Shown: positions 24,420-34,006 of the stretch, one piece after another | How positions within the stretch are numbered: position 1 is the stretch's first letter | Layout of the letters: every line of letters begins with the position of its first letter | Source: Nioella sp965215655 | GTDB taxonomy: Bacteria > Pseudomonadota > Alphaproteobacteria > Rhodobacterales > Rhodobacteraceae | Reading direction: 5' to 3' | DNA length: 64,000 nucleotides | Assembly: GCF_965215655.1 (NCBI RefSeq) | Contig: NZ_OZ244111.1 | Location: forward strand, 744,001-808,000 | Notes under the pieces: model-generated | What the model saw: only the letters and a program-made list of their open reading frames with translations | Told to the model about the DNA's origin: nothing | The model's database searches: none | Translations under genes and position numbers: made by a program

Positions 24420-26830
24420 GCGGCCACGTCTGCCGGGCTGTTGCCTTCGACGAAGTCGCGCAGTTCCGGGTCCTCCAGCTGCATTTCGATGGTGCGAAGC
24501 GCGCTGTCCAGCGTGGCGCGGTGCAATGCGGCCAGATCGCCGTCCTGCAACATCTCGTCCATCCGTCCCTGAAGATCGCCTGACCGGATCGACGCATCTT
24601 CACAGGAATTGAGATCGAACTTGTCCCAATAGCCCAGGTCGATGCGGCTTTTGTCCTTTGAATTGGCGGTGCCGCGCAGGCGTTTGAGCAGAAACTCCTC
24701 GCGGCTTTTGATCGCATAGTGGTTCATCTGCGCGAAGTCATAGGCGACGATGTCCTTGTTCGACCGCCAGCCCCCACGCAGGTATTTTTCGCCCATCGGC
24801 TCGCCACGGGCATTGACCCAATTGACCTGATCGGGGTGAATCTCGACCTTCTTTTCAAAGCGGGGGCGGTGAACGCCGAAATAGTCGAAACTGGCCGGGC
24901 GGAAAAGCGTCTTGAATCCCCAGACCAGCCCGCTTTCGGGGTCCTCGATGCGACAGGCGCGGGTAAAGCGCTGCGTGACCGGGTCGGGCATCATGTGCCG
25001 CTGACCTCCAGAGCCGAAGAGCCGCCAGTTGATCGAGATGGCCTCGGTATTGTCTGGGCATGCGTCGAGCAGCGCGTCAACGGTACCGTCGCCCACATGG
25101 ACATTGAGGAACTCATCCGCATCGGCAATCAGCACCCAGGACGCATCGCGCACCACATCCATCTGGTTGGCGCGGGAATAGGCACGGCGCTGCGGGTCCA
25201 TGCGCGGGCCGAGCGGGTTGTCGTAATGATGCACGATCCCCATGGCGTCGAGCCGGTTGAGCAACAGGTTGGTGCCGTCGGTACAATCGTTCGAAAAGAG
25301 CACGAAATCGTCAAAGCCCAGGTTGCGGTAATGGGCAATCCATTCCAGCAGATAGGGGCCTTCGTTCTTCATCGTCGAGAGCACCACCTTGCGGCCATTG
25401 CCGGGGTAGGGGGGCGATAGTTTGGGGCGCAGGGAAGGCGTGGCGGGTTTGTCGTCTGGCATAGCAGCAGGTTCCGGTTCGGATATCGCAGCCCCGGTTT
25501 CGTCGATCACATCGCCGGTCTTGCGGGCCTTCTGGATTAGCGCGATCAGCCGGGCGCGGGTTTCCGGGGCCAGGTTGGCGGCGGGGGGCTGTTCGGGTTC
25601 TGATTTCTTATCCTGCCGTTCACCGGTTTCGAGGTCGACCCCGGTCATCTTGGCCAGTTCTTCCGCGTCCGTCGCATCCTGCCGCTTCTCGGCATTGCGG
25701 ATGCCGGTGGACCGCGCGATCATCTTGGCGATGGTCTTGTTGGGCACGCCATCGGCCTGCATCTTGCGCACCAGTTCCTGAGTGTCTTTCGGCAGATGCT
25801 GGGTAAACAGCACCTCGTCCAGTTGGTCGATGCGCACCGCGCCCGCTTCCCTCAGGCTTTCGACCCATTCGTCATATTCACCCGTATGGCGCAGCTGATC
25901 GACGCGGGCGGCGTGATAGGCCAGCGCCTTGTCCTGCAACTCGGCCAGTTTCCTGTCCTTCAGCATCTCCGCCATCAGCGCCTTGACCTTGGGTGCATGA
26001 CGGGCGGCGCTGACATTGGGTTCCTGTTCGTTGCGGTCGAAGATCGAGAAATAGGAGGCGTTATACTTGTCCTCCTTGTTGTTCACGTTGCCGCGCAGGC
26101 GGCGCAGCAGGTAGGCCTCGTAGCTTTTGACCGCGTAATGGTTCAGCTCGACGAAGTCATAGGACAGGGTCGGCCCCGTTGATCGCCAGCCGCTTTTCTT
26201 GAAGCTTTCGGTCATCGGCTTGCCGCCGCCATTCATCCATTTCAGCGCCAGCAGCTTTTCGACCTGCCCTTCCTTCGACGCCTTGTGCTTGATCGAGGGG
26301 CGATGGATGCCGAATTTCATATCGGGGAAGGGCCGTACCATCGACTTGACGCCCCAGCCCTTGCGGAACCGATCGGGCGCGCCGTGGGTGTAGCTTTCGG
26401 TCACCAGACCGGGCCGCCAGTCCAGAATGTCGTTGGAGCCATAGAAGCGCCAGGTGATCATGATGCCTTCGGTACCATCGGGCATGGCATCGACCAGTTC
26501 CTGAACGGTGCCGTCACCCAGTTTGATGTTCACGAACTCATCGGCGTCCATGGTCAGGACCCAGTCGGACTCGCAAATCTCCGGGTTCTTGCCCGCCAGC
26601 CACAGGGCGTGGGGCTGCGGTTTCTTGCCCTTGGGCACCTCGTTGCGGAAATGCTGGCAATAGCCCATCTCCTGCAACCGGATCAGCATGTCGTCGGTGC
26701 CGTCCTGGCAGTTGTTGGTGTAGACACAGATGTTATCGAAGCCCATCAGGTGGTGATAGGCCACCCATTCCAGAAGGCAGTGGCCCTCGTCCTTCATCAT
26801 CGACAGGATCGTATACCTGTGCTTCGGCAT
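24413..26830 (-). CDS. glycosyltransferase family 2-type protein with two tandem domains
   Basis: 805 residues from the ATG at 26830, which has a G-rich ribosome site; upstream codons in frame lack conserved sequence. Two homologous glycosyltransferase units (Glyco_tranf_2_4 type) lie at about 1-330 and 490-800. Each begins with a K-x-E-G-x-x-LLEW-x-A-Y/H motif, followed by a CxDGT motif and a metal-binding DADEF. They are joined by a charged, proline-rich linker of about 140 residues. Such proteins usually build surface polysaccharide or glycan chains in the cytoplasm. No polysaccharide operon surrounds it. Confidence 0.85.
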   Translation of the reverse strand: MPKHRYTILSMMKDEGHCLLEWVAYHHLMGFDNICVYTNNCQDGTDDMLIRLQEMGYCQHFRNEVPKGKKPQPHALWLAGKNPEICESDWVLTMDADEFVNIKLGDGTVQELVDAMPDGTEGIMITWRFYGSNDILDWRPGLVTESYTHGAPDRFRKGWGVKSMVRPFPDMKFGIHRPSIKHKASKEGQVEKLLALKWMNGGGKPMTESFKKSGWRSTGPTLSYDFVELNHYAVKSYEAYLLRRLRGNVNNKEDKYNASYFSIFDRNEQEPNVSAARHAPKVKALMAEMLKDRKLAELQDKALAYHAARVDQLRHTGEYDEWVESLREAGAVRIDQLDEVLFTQHLPKDTQELVRKMQADGVPNKTIAKMIARSTGIRNAEKRQDATDAEELAKMTGVDLETGERQDKKSEPEQPPAANLAPETRARLIALIQKARKTGDVIDETGAAISEPEPAAMPDDKPATPSLRPKLSPPYPGNGRKVVLSTMKNEGPYLLEWIAHYRNLGFDDFVLFSNDCTDGTNLLLNRLDAMGIVHHYDNPLGPRMDPQRRAYSRANQMDVVRDASWVLIADADEFLNVHVGDGTVDALLDACPDNTEAISINWRLFGSGGQRHMMPDPVTQRFTRACRIEDPESGLVWGFKTLFRPASFDYFGVHRPRFEKKVEIHPDQVNWVNARGEPMGEKYLRGGWRSNKDIVAYDFAQMNHYAIKSREEFLLKRLRGTANSKDKSRIDLGYWDKFDLNSCEDASIRSGDLQGRMDEMLQDGDLAALHRATLDSALRTIEMQLEDPELRDFVEGNSPADVAAQ

Positions 26831-27185
26831 GAACTGCCCCCTGGGCGCGTGCCCGTTACTCGTATCCTCGTGCCGGGCCGTCTGGCGGGACCGGTCATTC
26901 GCGTTGTCGTGGATTAAAGCGCATATCGGGCTGAAATGCGAGGGGCAGCATGCGGTCGGTTCCAATTGAAACCACTTTTCCTGTCACAAGGGGTGGGGTG
27001 ATCACTCTCTCGTGATGAGCGAGAACTTTCCGTCGCGAAAAATTGTGTGCGAAAATGCGCAGAACTCTCTGCCGATTTCGCCGTTTTGGTCGGCTGAAAC
27101 CGGGCCTATCTGCTTCCTCACAAGGCGGGTCGCACCGCCGCCACAACACCGCAAACAGACATACGACACTCGAAAGGAAAGACCC
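26831..27185. promoter_or_regulatory. 355-bp intergenic region with a 16-bp palindrome
   Basis: Divergent spacer between the glycosyltransferase and a small secreted-protein gene. At 26958-26973 it holds GGTTCCAATTGAAACC, an inverted repeat broken only at one symmetric base pair. A smaller inverted repeat (TCTCG, 7 bases, CGAGA) lies just after 27003. No gene or RNA recognised. The palindrome is a plausible repressor operator. Confidence 0.4.
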
Positions 27186-27557
27186 ATGAAAACCCTCGCA
27201 ATCACCGCTTCGCTCGTTGCCGCCCTGTCCGCACCGGCCTTCGCGAACGACAACCTTGCCGCTTCCGTCGGCGTGGAAGCAGGCCAGTACTCCCTGGCTG
27301 AACTGATCCAGCTGCGCGACGCATTGGAAGGCGATGACCGGGCCGCAGCAGCCTTCATCCTGAATGGGAGCGCAAACCCCGTTGACGGATCGGTCGCTTA
27401 TGAGGCGCGTCTGCGTCAGGCCGAGGAAGACGGCGACTTCGCCATCGCATCCTACCTGCGCAACAGCGGCTCGGAAGTGATCTCGACCCAGAGCTTTGGC
27501 ATGAATGAAACCGCCGCTCGCATCTTCGCGGAACTGGCAGCCGCCGACGACAACTAA
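27186..27557 (+). CDS. small exported protein, unknown function
   Basis: 123 residues from the ATG at 27186 (GAAAGGAAA ribosome site). A signal peptide of about 20 residues ends SAPAFAND. The mature part is acidic, alanine-rich and helical, without cysteines. I do not recognise the family, though short roseobacter periplasmic proteins of this style are common. It is followed by a long stable hairpin terminator and is probably monocistronic. Confidence 0.75.
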   Translation: MKTLAITASLVAALSAPAFANDNLAASVGVEAGQYSLAELIQLRDALEGDDRAAAAFILNGSANPVDGSVAYEARLRQAEEDGDFAIASYLRNSGSEVISTQSFGMNETAARIFAELAAADDN

Positions 27558-27665
27558 GACCTGGGCGGGCCGGACCGGCCTGCCCTGACCGCCCCATCCC
27601 TGACCGTCCCCCTGTTCCTGATCCGACCCCTCCCCAAGCGGATCACCCATGGATGCGGTGCGGTG

Positions 27666-27703
27666 AACCGGTCCCGACGCGAAAGCGCCGGGGCCGGTTT
27701 GCG
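27666..27703. terminator. bidirectional terminator between convergent genes
   Basis: A 15-bp stem (27666-27680 with 27685-27699; one G-T pair and one mismatch) closes on a GAAA tetraloop. T-rich sequence follows on the plus strand. It lies between the exported-protein gene and the convergent DUF2927 gene and could serve both. Confidence 0.75.
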
Positions 27704-27722
27704 TTTTGCAGCCGGAACCGGA

Positions 27723-28631
27723 TCAGCCAGTGGACAGCACCGTCCGCGCCAGCGCCTCGACATAATCATCGACCGTTCCGGCAGACATGCCGCAGCGCAG
27801 GCTGTCATGGTAGAGCATCCGAAGCAGCAGCTCGTCATGGCGGGTCAGCACGCCGAATTCCTCGTCATCGTTGAAGATAGACGGCCACGCCTCGGGGCTG
27901 TCATTGGCAAGCCCCATACCTTGTGCCAGCTCCTCTTCGATACAGGACCGGCGCATCAAAGGCGGGTGTTCGGCGCGCACGATGGCGATGGCCTGCTGGT
28001 AGCCATCTGCGGGATTGGCGCCGGGGATGGCCACGACCATGCAGAACGTATTGGGCCGCATCCGCAGGATCGCCCCCTGCGCTGCGCGGCTGAGCCCCGG
28101 CGCGATCTGTTGCAGGACGGAGCGGGCATTGGCGCGCTCCTCGTCATTGAGGATCAACACGTGAAAATTGGGGTTGGACCCAACCACGCGGATCGGGTGC
28201 CCGCTGGCCCGCTGCAGCCGTTGCGCCACGCTTTGCACCGTGGACAAGTCGCGCTGTTGTTGCGGTCCGCTGACGGACGGACCGAAATGAACGCCCAGGC
28301 GAATGGGCTGTTCCCACCGGCGCAGGGCCGATGCGCCCCCACCTTGGGCGGTGCCGCCACCGCGAAGGGAATATTCCGACCGCATCGCAATCGCCATGAA
28401 GTTGCGCGCCAGGGTCTCTGCGTCAATGCCGACGATTCGTCGTTCCTGCCGCAAGAGCCCCTGCGACACGAGCTGATGTTCCAGTTGCTGGTAGTAGCTG
28501 GCCAGTTGGATGACGGATTGGTGCTGTGCTGATGCGCCCGTCGCCCCAAGGGCGCAGACCGCGCATGCGGCGAGGGAAAGGATCAGTCGGGCAAGCGCGC
28601 CCCTTGCGGGCGTGTTGCGGGTAAAGATCAT
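27723..28631 (-). CDS. DUF2927 domain exported protein
   Basis: 302 residues from the ATG at 28631. A signal peptide ends near GASAQ (residue 36). The C-terminal half carries the DUF2927 signature: RRSCIEEELAQGMGLANDSP, then PSIFNDDEEFGVLTRHDELLLRMLYH. The family is common in Rhodobacterales; its fold is thought to resemble metallopeptidases, but activity is unproven. It is transcribed away from the ABC exporter region. No partner is evident. Confidence 0.85.
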   Translation of the reverse strand: MIFTRNTPARGALARLILSLAACAVCALGATGASAQHQSVIQLASYYQQLEHQLVSQGLLRQERRIVGIDAETLARNFMAIAMRSEYSLRGGGTAQGGGASALRRWEQPIRLGVHFGPSVSGPQQQRDLSTVQSVAQRLQRASGHPIRVVGSNPNFHVLILNDEERANARSVLQQIAPGLSRAAQGAILRMRPNTFCMVVAIPGANPADGYQQAIAIVRAEHPPLMRRSCIEEELAQGMGLANDSPEAWPSIFNDDEEFGVLTRHDELLLRMLYHDSLRCGMSAGTVDDYVEALARTVLSTG

Positions 28632-28892
28632 GTCTGTCTCCGGCACAGGTGTCGGGATCGGCACCGGCGAGCGATCCGGGCCTTTGACAATCAGTGTTCT
28701 GGGGCTCTTTCAGACTGTCAACCGCTGAGCGGAAAATGTGAACGCGAAGAAAAGCGGCCTGCCTGCTCGCAGGAATGCTAAACCTTTGGTGGAAATCGTG
28801 AAAACGGATGATATCGGCGCAAACCGGATTTCATCACTTTTTGGGGTTTCGCTGGAAAACACGTAGCTGAGGAAGAATCGGCGGGGCGCGGG

Positions 28893-30638
28893 TTAAAGCG
28901 ACGCCGTCACCCCGGCGCTTTGCAACTGGTGCAGGCGCGCATAGGCCCCGCCCGCCTGCATCAAAGCCTCATGAGTGCCCTGTTCCACGACCCGGCCCTT
29001 GTCCATCACGACGATCAGGTCAGCGTCACGGATGGTGGACAGGCGATGTGCGATCACCAGCGTGGTGCGCCCCTTCGAGAGGCGTGAAAGCGCCTCACCC
29101 ACCAGTTTCTCGGATTGCGCATCAAGCGCCGAGGTCGGTTCATCGAGCAGAAGGATCGGCGCATCGCGCAGCATGGCGCGGGCGATGGTCACGCGCTGGC
29201 GCTGTCCGCCGGACAGACCGGACCCGCGCGGACCGACGGGCGTCTCCAGCCCAAGCGGCAGGGCCTTGGCGAAATCCAGAACAGACGCAGCGTCGGCAGC
29301 GGCGCGCACGTCTTCATCGCTGGCATCGAGCCGCCCAAGACGAATGTTCTGGGCAATGGTTTCGTCGAACAGCGCCTCGGCCTGTCCCACGAGCGCGATG
29401 GAGTCGCGCAGGCGCTCCAGATCGGCATCGGTCGTGGTGGTGCCGCCAAGGGTGATCTGTCCCGATACCGGGTCCACAAGGCGCGACAGCAATGCGAAAA
29501 CGGTGCTTTTTCCCGCGCCCGAAGGCCCGACAAGCGCGGTGGTCTTGCCTTCGGCGGCGGTGAAGCTGAGCCCTTGCAGAACCGGCGTGTCGCCATAGGC
29601 GAAATCGACCGCGTCGAACACCACATCGCCGGCGGCCAGCGGTTTGGGGGCAGCGGGCGTCAGGATGGTCGGGCGCGCCTCAAGCACTTCGTAAAGCCGG
29701 TCGAGCGAGGCCATGGCGGCCTGCACATTTCCGGCCAGAGCGGACAGGCGCCGCAGCGGATCGAAGACCAGTGCCAGCGCGGTAAAGAAGGACATGAACT
29801 GCCCCACGGTCTTGTCACCCGACATGATCTGATGACCGCCATAGATCAGCACCGCCATGAAACCGATGGCAGCGATAATGTCGATCAGCGCCGGGTTGGC
29901 GGCCTTGCCCCGTTCCGCCCGCAACTGCGCGGCTAGGAAGCCGTTCACTTCGCGATCAAAGCGGTTGGCCTCGTGGCGTTCCAGCCGGTTGACCTTGATG
30001 GACACGATGCCATGAAAGATCTCATCAAGTTGCGTCGAGAGGCGCGAGGCGGCTTCGCGGGCAGCGCGGGTGGTCTTTCGGATCAGCTTTTGCAGGAAGG
30101 TCAGCGGGAAGATCAGCAAGGGCACGCCCGCAAGCGCCAGAAGCGCCCATTGCCAGTCCGACCAGATCATGACGGCCAGCAGCGATATGACCGAGATGGT
30201 GTCGCGCCCGAGCGTCATCAGCGTGGCGCTGGCCAGTCCTTGCAGCGCCAGCGTGTCGCCGCGCACCCGTTCAATCAGCGCGCCCGGCGCGTTGTCCTGA
30301 AAGTACCGCGCGTCCAGTCCCAGCAGATGTGCCAGCAGCCGCGATTGCAGATTGGTGGTCACGCGCAGGCCGACAGTGACGATCAGCACCCGTTGCCCGA
30401 AACCTGAAATTGCGCGCAGTATGAAAACGCCCGAGATCGCCATGGCGACCCAGGTGACCGCACCCGCGTCCCCTGCAACGAAGACCTCGTCGAACAGTGG
30501 CTGGATCAGGTAGGATATCGCGCCAAGCGATCCGCCTTCGATCACCATCAGCAGGAAGGCCACGACCAGCAGCGGCCAGAACTGCACCACGTGGTCCCGC
30601 CACAGGCGGATCAGCAGGTTTGTCTTGGGCTCATTCAC
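28893..30638 (-). CDS. ABC transporter, fused membrane and ATPase domains (MsbA-like)
   Basis: 581 residues, half-transporter length. Six membrane helices span about 20-310. The C-terminal ATPase has GPSGAGKST (Walker A), LSGGQRQRVTIAR (signature), PILLLDEPTSALD (Walker B) and VIAHRLSTIRDAD (switch His). It should act as an inner-membrane homodimer exporting lipid, glycan or peptide. Its start overlaps the phosphatase stop by eight bases, so the phosphatase and exporter are co-translated. MsbA-like lipid A flipping is one possibility, not shown by sequence. Confidence 0.92.
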   Translation of the reverse strand: MNEPKTNLLIRLWRDHVVQFWPLLVVAFLLMVIEGGSLGAISYLIQPLFDEVFVAGDAGAVTWVAMAISGVFILRAISGFGQRVLIVTVGLRVTTNLQSRLLAHLLGLDARYFQDNAPGALIERVRGDTLALQGLASATLMTLGRDTISVISLLAVMIWSDWQWALLALAGVPLLIFPLTFLQKLIRKTTRAAREAASRLSTQLDEIFHGIVSIKVNRLERHEANRFDREVNGFLAAQLRAERGKAANPALIDIIAAIGFMAVLIYGGHQIMSGDKTVGQFMSFFTALALVFDPLRRLSALAGNVQAAMASLDRLYEVLEARPTILTPAAPKPLAAGDVVFDAVDFAYGDTPVLQGLSFTAAEGKTTALVGPSGAGKSTVFALLSRLVDPVSGQITLGGTTTTDADLERLRDSIALVGQAEALFDETIAQNIRLGRLDASDEDVRAAADAASVLDFAKALPLGLETPVGPRGSGLSGGQRQRVTIARAMLRDAPILLLDEPTSALDAQSEKLVGEALSRLSKGRTTLVIAHRLSTIRDADLIVVMDKGRVVEQGTHEALMQAGGAYARLHQLQSAGVTASL

Positions 30639-31365
30639 GGCGCAATACCCAGTCCAGCAATCGGTTTCCGCCTCGGGTCTCGGTGAAACGAGCGGTCAGC
30701 GTTTGGGGATCATAGACCGTGTCGACCCAGTCCAGAAAGCCGATACCCGTCTTTTGGCGTGCATCCGCGTAGGCGGCAACAAACGCATCCAGAATGCCCG
30801 TGCGTGTGAACCGGAAATGCGCGTGTTTCCACGACAATTGCCGCGCGGCTTCGTCTGGCCCGGCCCCGTTTGACAGAAGATAAAGCACAGAGGCCAGCCC
30901 GGCCCGATCGGCCCCGGATTTGCAATGCATCAGCATCGGCTGTTCGGCTGTCTGCATCAGCGCCAGCGCTGTGTGGATCTCCTCTCGCGTCGGGGCGGTG
31001 TTGGAACTGAGCCGACCGTTCAGCAGGGTGATGCCATGGCGGGCACAGGCCTCGACCTCCAGCAGATAGCTGCCCCAGTGGTTGACGCCGCGAAAGTTCA
31101 GGATTGTGCGAATGCCCATATCCGCGAGCACGGCCACCCGTTCAGGCGAGGGCTGGTTCGATCGCCAGACGCCCGGCGCGATTTCACGGGCATTCGTCCA
31201 GAACCGCCGGACGAAACCATGATCCAGCACATTCATGTCATAGCGCGCAGCTGCGCGTGCCCCGGGGGCATCCAGATCCGCCGACCAACCTGCACGCCAA
31301 CAGGACAGCGCTGCTCGGCGGCGCGCGCGGCGATTGCGCAGGGCTGTCTTCAGGGCGGGGATCAC
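30631..31365 (-). CDS. dual-specificity/tyrosine protein phosphatase
   Basis: 244 residues. The active-site P-loop HCKSGADRAG supplies nucleophile Cys148 and Arg154 (C-x5-R). The fold also shows GVWRSNQPSPERVAVLADMG and RTILNFRG, typical of the bacterial DSP family that includes putative lipid/phosphoinositide phosphatases. The overlap with the downstream exporter gene hints that the substrate could be a membrane lipid or envelope component rather than a protein. This is inference from position only. Confidence 0.88.
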   Translation of the reverse strand: MIPALKTALRNRRARRRAALSCWRAGWSADLDAPGARAAARYDMNVLDHGFVRRFWTNAREIAPGVWRSNQPSPERVAVLADMGIRTILNFRGVNHWGSYLLEVEACARHGITLLNGRLSSNTAPTREEIHTALALMQTAEQPMLMHCKSGADRAGLASVLYLLSNGAGPDEAARQLSWKHAHFRFTRTGILDAFVAAYADARQKTGIGFLDWVDTVYDPQTLTARFTETRGGNRLLDWVLRRE

Positions 31366-31435
31366 GGGGGCAAGCGCCTCGGGCTGTTTCGGGTAGAGGG
31401 CTGATTACGCTGGACAGAGCCGTTTCACAAGCGCG

Positions 31436-32368
31436 TCACGGCAACAGCAAAAGCCAGCCGGAGGCCGTCAGCACCGTGGCCGCCGTGCCGATCAGCACGG
31501 CAGAGGCCGCAACCCGTTTGGCCGCACCATACATGTTTGCGAAGAGATAGGCGTTTACGCCTGGAGCCATGGCCGCCGTCAGCACAGCGCCGCGCAACTG
31601 GTCTGTTGTCAGGTCGGTCACCACGCGCCCCATGCCAAAGGCAATCGCCGGGTGGACCAGCAGCGACAGCACGCAGACATAAGCAATGACCTTGGCGTCT
31701 CCTTCTGGGCGATAGCGGTAGAGCACGCCGCCCAGGCCAAAGAGCGCGGCGGGCAAGGCTGCGCGGATCATCAGCGACAGGGCCTCATCCACGATGCCCG
31801 GCAGGGGCAGGGCGGTCAGGTTGACGATGAACCCCAGAATGATGCCGATCATCAGCGCGTTGGAAAAGATCGCCTTGCCAACGGTTTTCAGCAGCCGCAG
31901 TGGGGCGCGGGTCTGGGCGATGACGATCTCCATCGTGGTGATACCAAGCAGGTAGCAGAACGGCGCGTGGATCGAGATGATCGCATAGTTCGGCACCAAC
32001 GCCTCGGCCCCGTAGGCGCGCTCCATGATCGGCAGGCCAAGCAGCACCGAGTTGGCAAAGAGCGCCACGAAACCAATGGCGATACTGTCTGGCAGGCTGC
32101 GTCCGAAGACATAATACGCGCCGAGGATGCCGAGAACGAAACAGGCTGTGGAACCGGTGTAGTAGGACAGCAGCAGGCGCCAGTCGAAGCTTTGACCAAG
32201 ATCGAGTGAGGAAATGGCGGCAAACAGCAGGCAGGGCACCGCGAATTTCTGGGTGAAGACCATCAGCCCGTCAACGCCGGCGTCGGAAAACAGCCCCCGC
32301 CAGACGGCGACATACCCGGCCCCCAGCACAAGGAAGACCGGCAAAACGACATCAAGAAGGGCGGTCAT
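31436..32368 (-). CDS. AEC family transporter
   Basis: 310 residues with about ten hydrophobic helices in two inverted halves, as in auxin-efflux-carrier/malonate-type proteins (Mem_trans). Visible family features include AVPCLLFAAISSLDL near 50 and the C-terminal AMAPGVNAYLFANMYG stretch. It starts directly after the MBL-fold gene stop, as the last member of the leftward operon that begins near 37.8 kb. The substrate is probably a small carboxylate. Confidence 0.88.
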   Translation of the reverse strand: MTALLDVVLPVFLVLGAGYVAVWRGLFSDAGVDGLMVFTQKFAVPCLLFAAISSLDLGQSFDWRLLLSYYTGSTACFVLGILGAYYVFGRSLPDSIAIGFVALFANSVLLGLPIMERAYGAEALVPNYAIISIHAPFCYLLGITTMEIVIAQTRAPLRLLKTVGKAIFSNALMIGIILGFIVNLTALPLPGIVDEALSLMIRAALPAALFGLGGVLYRYRPEGDAKVIAYVCVLSLLVHPAIAFGMGRVVTDLTTDQLRGAVLTAAMAPGVNAYLFANMYGAAKRVAASAVLIGTAATVLTASGWLLLLP

Positions 32369-33166
32369 TCAGACCTCGTAGGTGATCACCAGCCCGTCAT
32401 AGGCGGGGGTGATGTGGCCGGGCGTTTCATCGGAAACGGTCTGGTAGTCGAGGTCGATATGCATGTTGGTGAGTACGGCCCGACGAGGGCCAGCGCGCTC
32501 GATCCAGCCTAGGGTCTTGTCCAGATGCGCGTGGCTGGGATGAGGCGTGCGGCGAAGCGCATCGACGATCCAGCAGTCTAGACCATCCAGCGCGGGCCAG
32601 GTGGCGTCGGGGATGTCGGAGGCGTCAGGCAGATAGGCCAGATCACCGATGCGAAAGCCCAGGCTGTCGATATTGCCATGCTCCACCTCGAACGGGGTCA
32701 GGCGGATCGGGCCGCCGGGGCCGTCGATCTCGATCTCGCCGTCTATGGAACAAAGATCGAGGATTGGTGGATAAGCCGAGCCTTCCGGCTGCACGAAGGC
32801 ATAGCCGAAGCGGCTGAGCAGGTCGTTCTGTGTGGCGCCGTCGGCATAGACCCGGATGCGCTGGCGCATGTTGAAGACGATCATGCGCAGGTCGTCGATG
32901 CCGTGCACATGATCCGCATGGCCGTGGGAATAGACGACGCCATGCAACTCCCCCACGCCTGCGTCAAGCAGCTGAGACCGCAGGTCGGGCGAGGTGTCGA
33001 TCAGAACGCGGGTGGTGCCTGCATCGGTTTCACGTTCGATCAGCATCGAACAGCGGCGACGGCGGTTTTTCGGGTTCTCCGGGTCGCAATCGCCCCAATG
33101 CCCGCCAAGCCGGGGCACCCCGCCCGACGATCCGCAGCCAAGAATGGTAAAGCGCAGTTCTGCCAT
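32369..33166 (-). CDS. MBL-fold metal-dependent hydrolase (PhnP/RNase Z-like)
   Basis: 265 residues. The metallo-beta-lactamase motif is YSHGHADHVHGIDDLR near residue 80. The N-terminal GCGSSGGVPRLGGHWGDCDPENPKNRRRR is the segment seen in PhnP-type cyclic phosphodiesterases. A binuclear metal site is expected. In many alphaproteobacteria this gene follows tatD, as here (the stop of tatD and this start share one base). Physiological substrate uncertain. Confidence 0.9.
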   Translation of the reverse strand: MAELRFTILGCGSSGGVPRLGGHWGDCDPENPKNRRRRCSMLIERETDAGTTRVLIDTSPDLRSQLLDAGVGELHGVVYSHGHADHVHGIDDLRMIVFNMRQRIRVYADGATQNDLLSRFGYAFVQPEGSAYPPILDLCSIDGEIEIDGPGGPIRLTPFEVEHGNIDSLGFRIGDLAYLPDASDIPDATWPALDGLDCWIVDALRRTPHPSHAHLDKTLGWIERAGPRRAVLTNMHIDLDYQTVSDETPGHITPAYDGLVITYEV

Positions 33167-33972
33167 CAGGCGGCTTGCCTCCAGTCCTTGGCCTTCCAGA
33201 ACAGGCGGTCGAAATTGGCTGTGGTCTGGGCGAAGAATTCCGCTTCGCTCATGCCAAAGGTTTCTGCCGCGCGCTTGGCGGTGTGGAAGGTGTAGGCGGG
33301 TTCATTGCGCTTGCCGCGATAGGGCGGGGGGGCGAGGTAAGGCGCATCGGTTTCCACAAGGATGCGGTCCACCGGCGCGGCGGCGAAGATATCGCGCAGA
33401 TCGGAGGACCGGGGGAAAGCGGTGATCCCTGACATGGACAGGTAGAAGCCAAGCCCAAGCGCCGTTTCCGCCAATGCGGGTGACGAGGTGAAGCAATGCA
33501 TCACGCAGGTAAACGCGCCTTTCGCGTGCTCTTCGGTCAGAATGCGGGCCATGTCGTCATCGGCATCGCGGGAATGGATGATGAGCGGCAGGCCGGTCTG
33601 GCGCGCAGCCTCGATATGCAGGCGCAGGCTGTCCTGCTGCACCTCTGCACTCTCGGCGGTGTAATGATAGTCGAGCCCGGTTTCGCCGATGCCGACGAAT
33701 TTGGGATGTTGTGCCAGTGCAACCAACTCCTCGACCGTGGCCATGGGCTCATCCGCCGCGCTCATCGGGTGGGTTCCGGCAGCCCAGAAGACGGGCGCAT
33801 GGGCGTCGGCAATGGCCTGAACCTGGGGCACATTGCGCAGCTTGGTGCAGATCGTCACCATCCGCGTGACGCCCTGATCGACGGCCCGTTGCACGACCTC
33901 TGGCAATTCCTCGGCGAAATCCGGGAAATCGAGGTGGCAATGGCTGTCGACAATATCCGGCAGGTCACTCAT
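33166..33972 (-). CDS. tatD: TatD family deoxyribonuclease
   Basis: 268 residues from the ATG at 33972, which opens MSDLPDIVDSHCHLDF with the first metal ligands His-x-His. Further motifs are GIGETGLDYHY, PLIIHSRDADDD, CVMHCFTSS and VETDAPYLAPPPYRGKRNEPAY, all standard for TatD-type metal-dependent DNases. It follows holB and precedes the MBL gene, the usual order in this group. Confidence 0.94.
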   Translation of the reverse strand: MSDLPDIVDSHCHLDFPDFAEELPEVVQRAVDQGVTRMVTICTKLRNVPQVQAIADAHAPVFWAAGTHPMSAADEPMATVEELVALAQHPKFVGIGETGLDYHYTAESAEVQQDSLRLHIEAARQTGLPLIIHSRDADDDMARILTEEHAKGAFTCVMHCFTSSPALAETALGLGFYLSMSGITAFPRSSDLRDIFAAAPVDRILVETDAPYLAPPPYRGKRNEPAYTFHTAKRAAETFGMSEAEFFAQTTANFDRLFWKAKDWRQAA

Positions 33973-34006
33973 CAAGCGTCGTCCTTTGCGCCTTCCCGTG
34001 GATGGA

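Noticed and set aside
27560..27605. GC-rich inverted repeat just after the exported-protein gene
   Set aside because: Stem overlaps itself with almost no loop and has no T run. The hairpin at 27666 is the better terminator.
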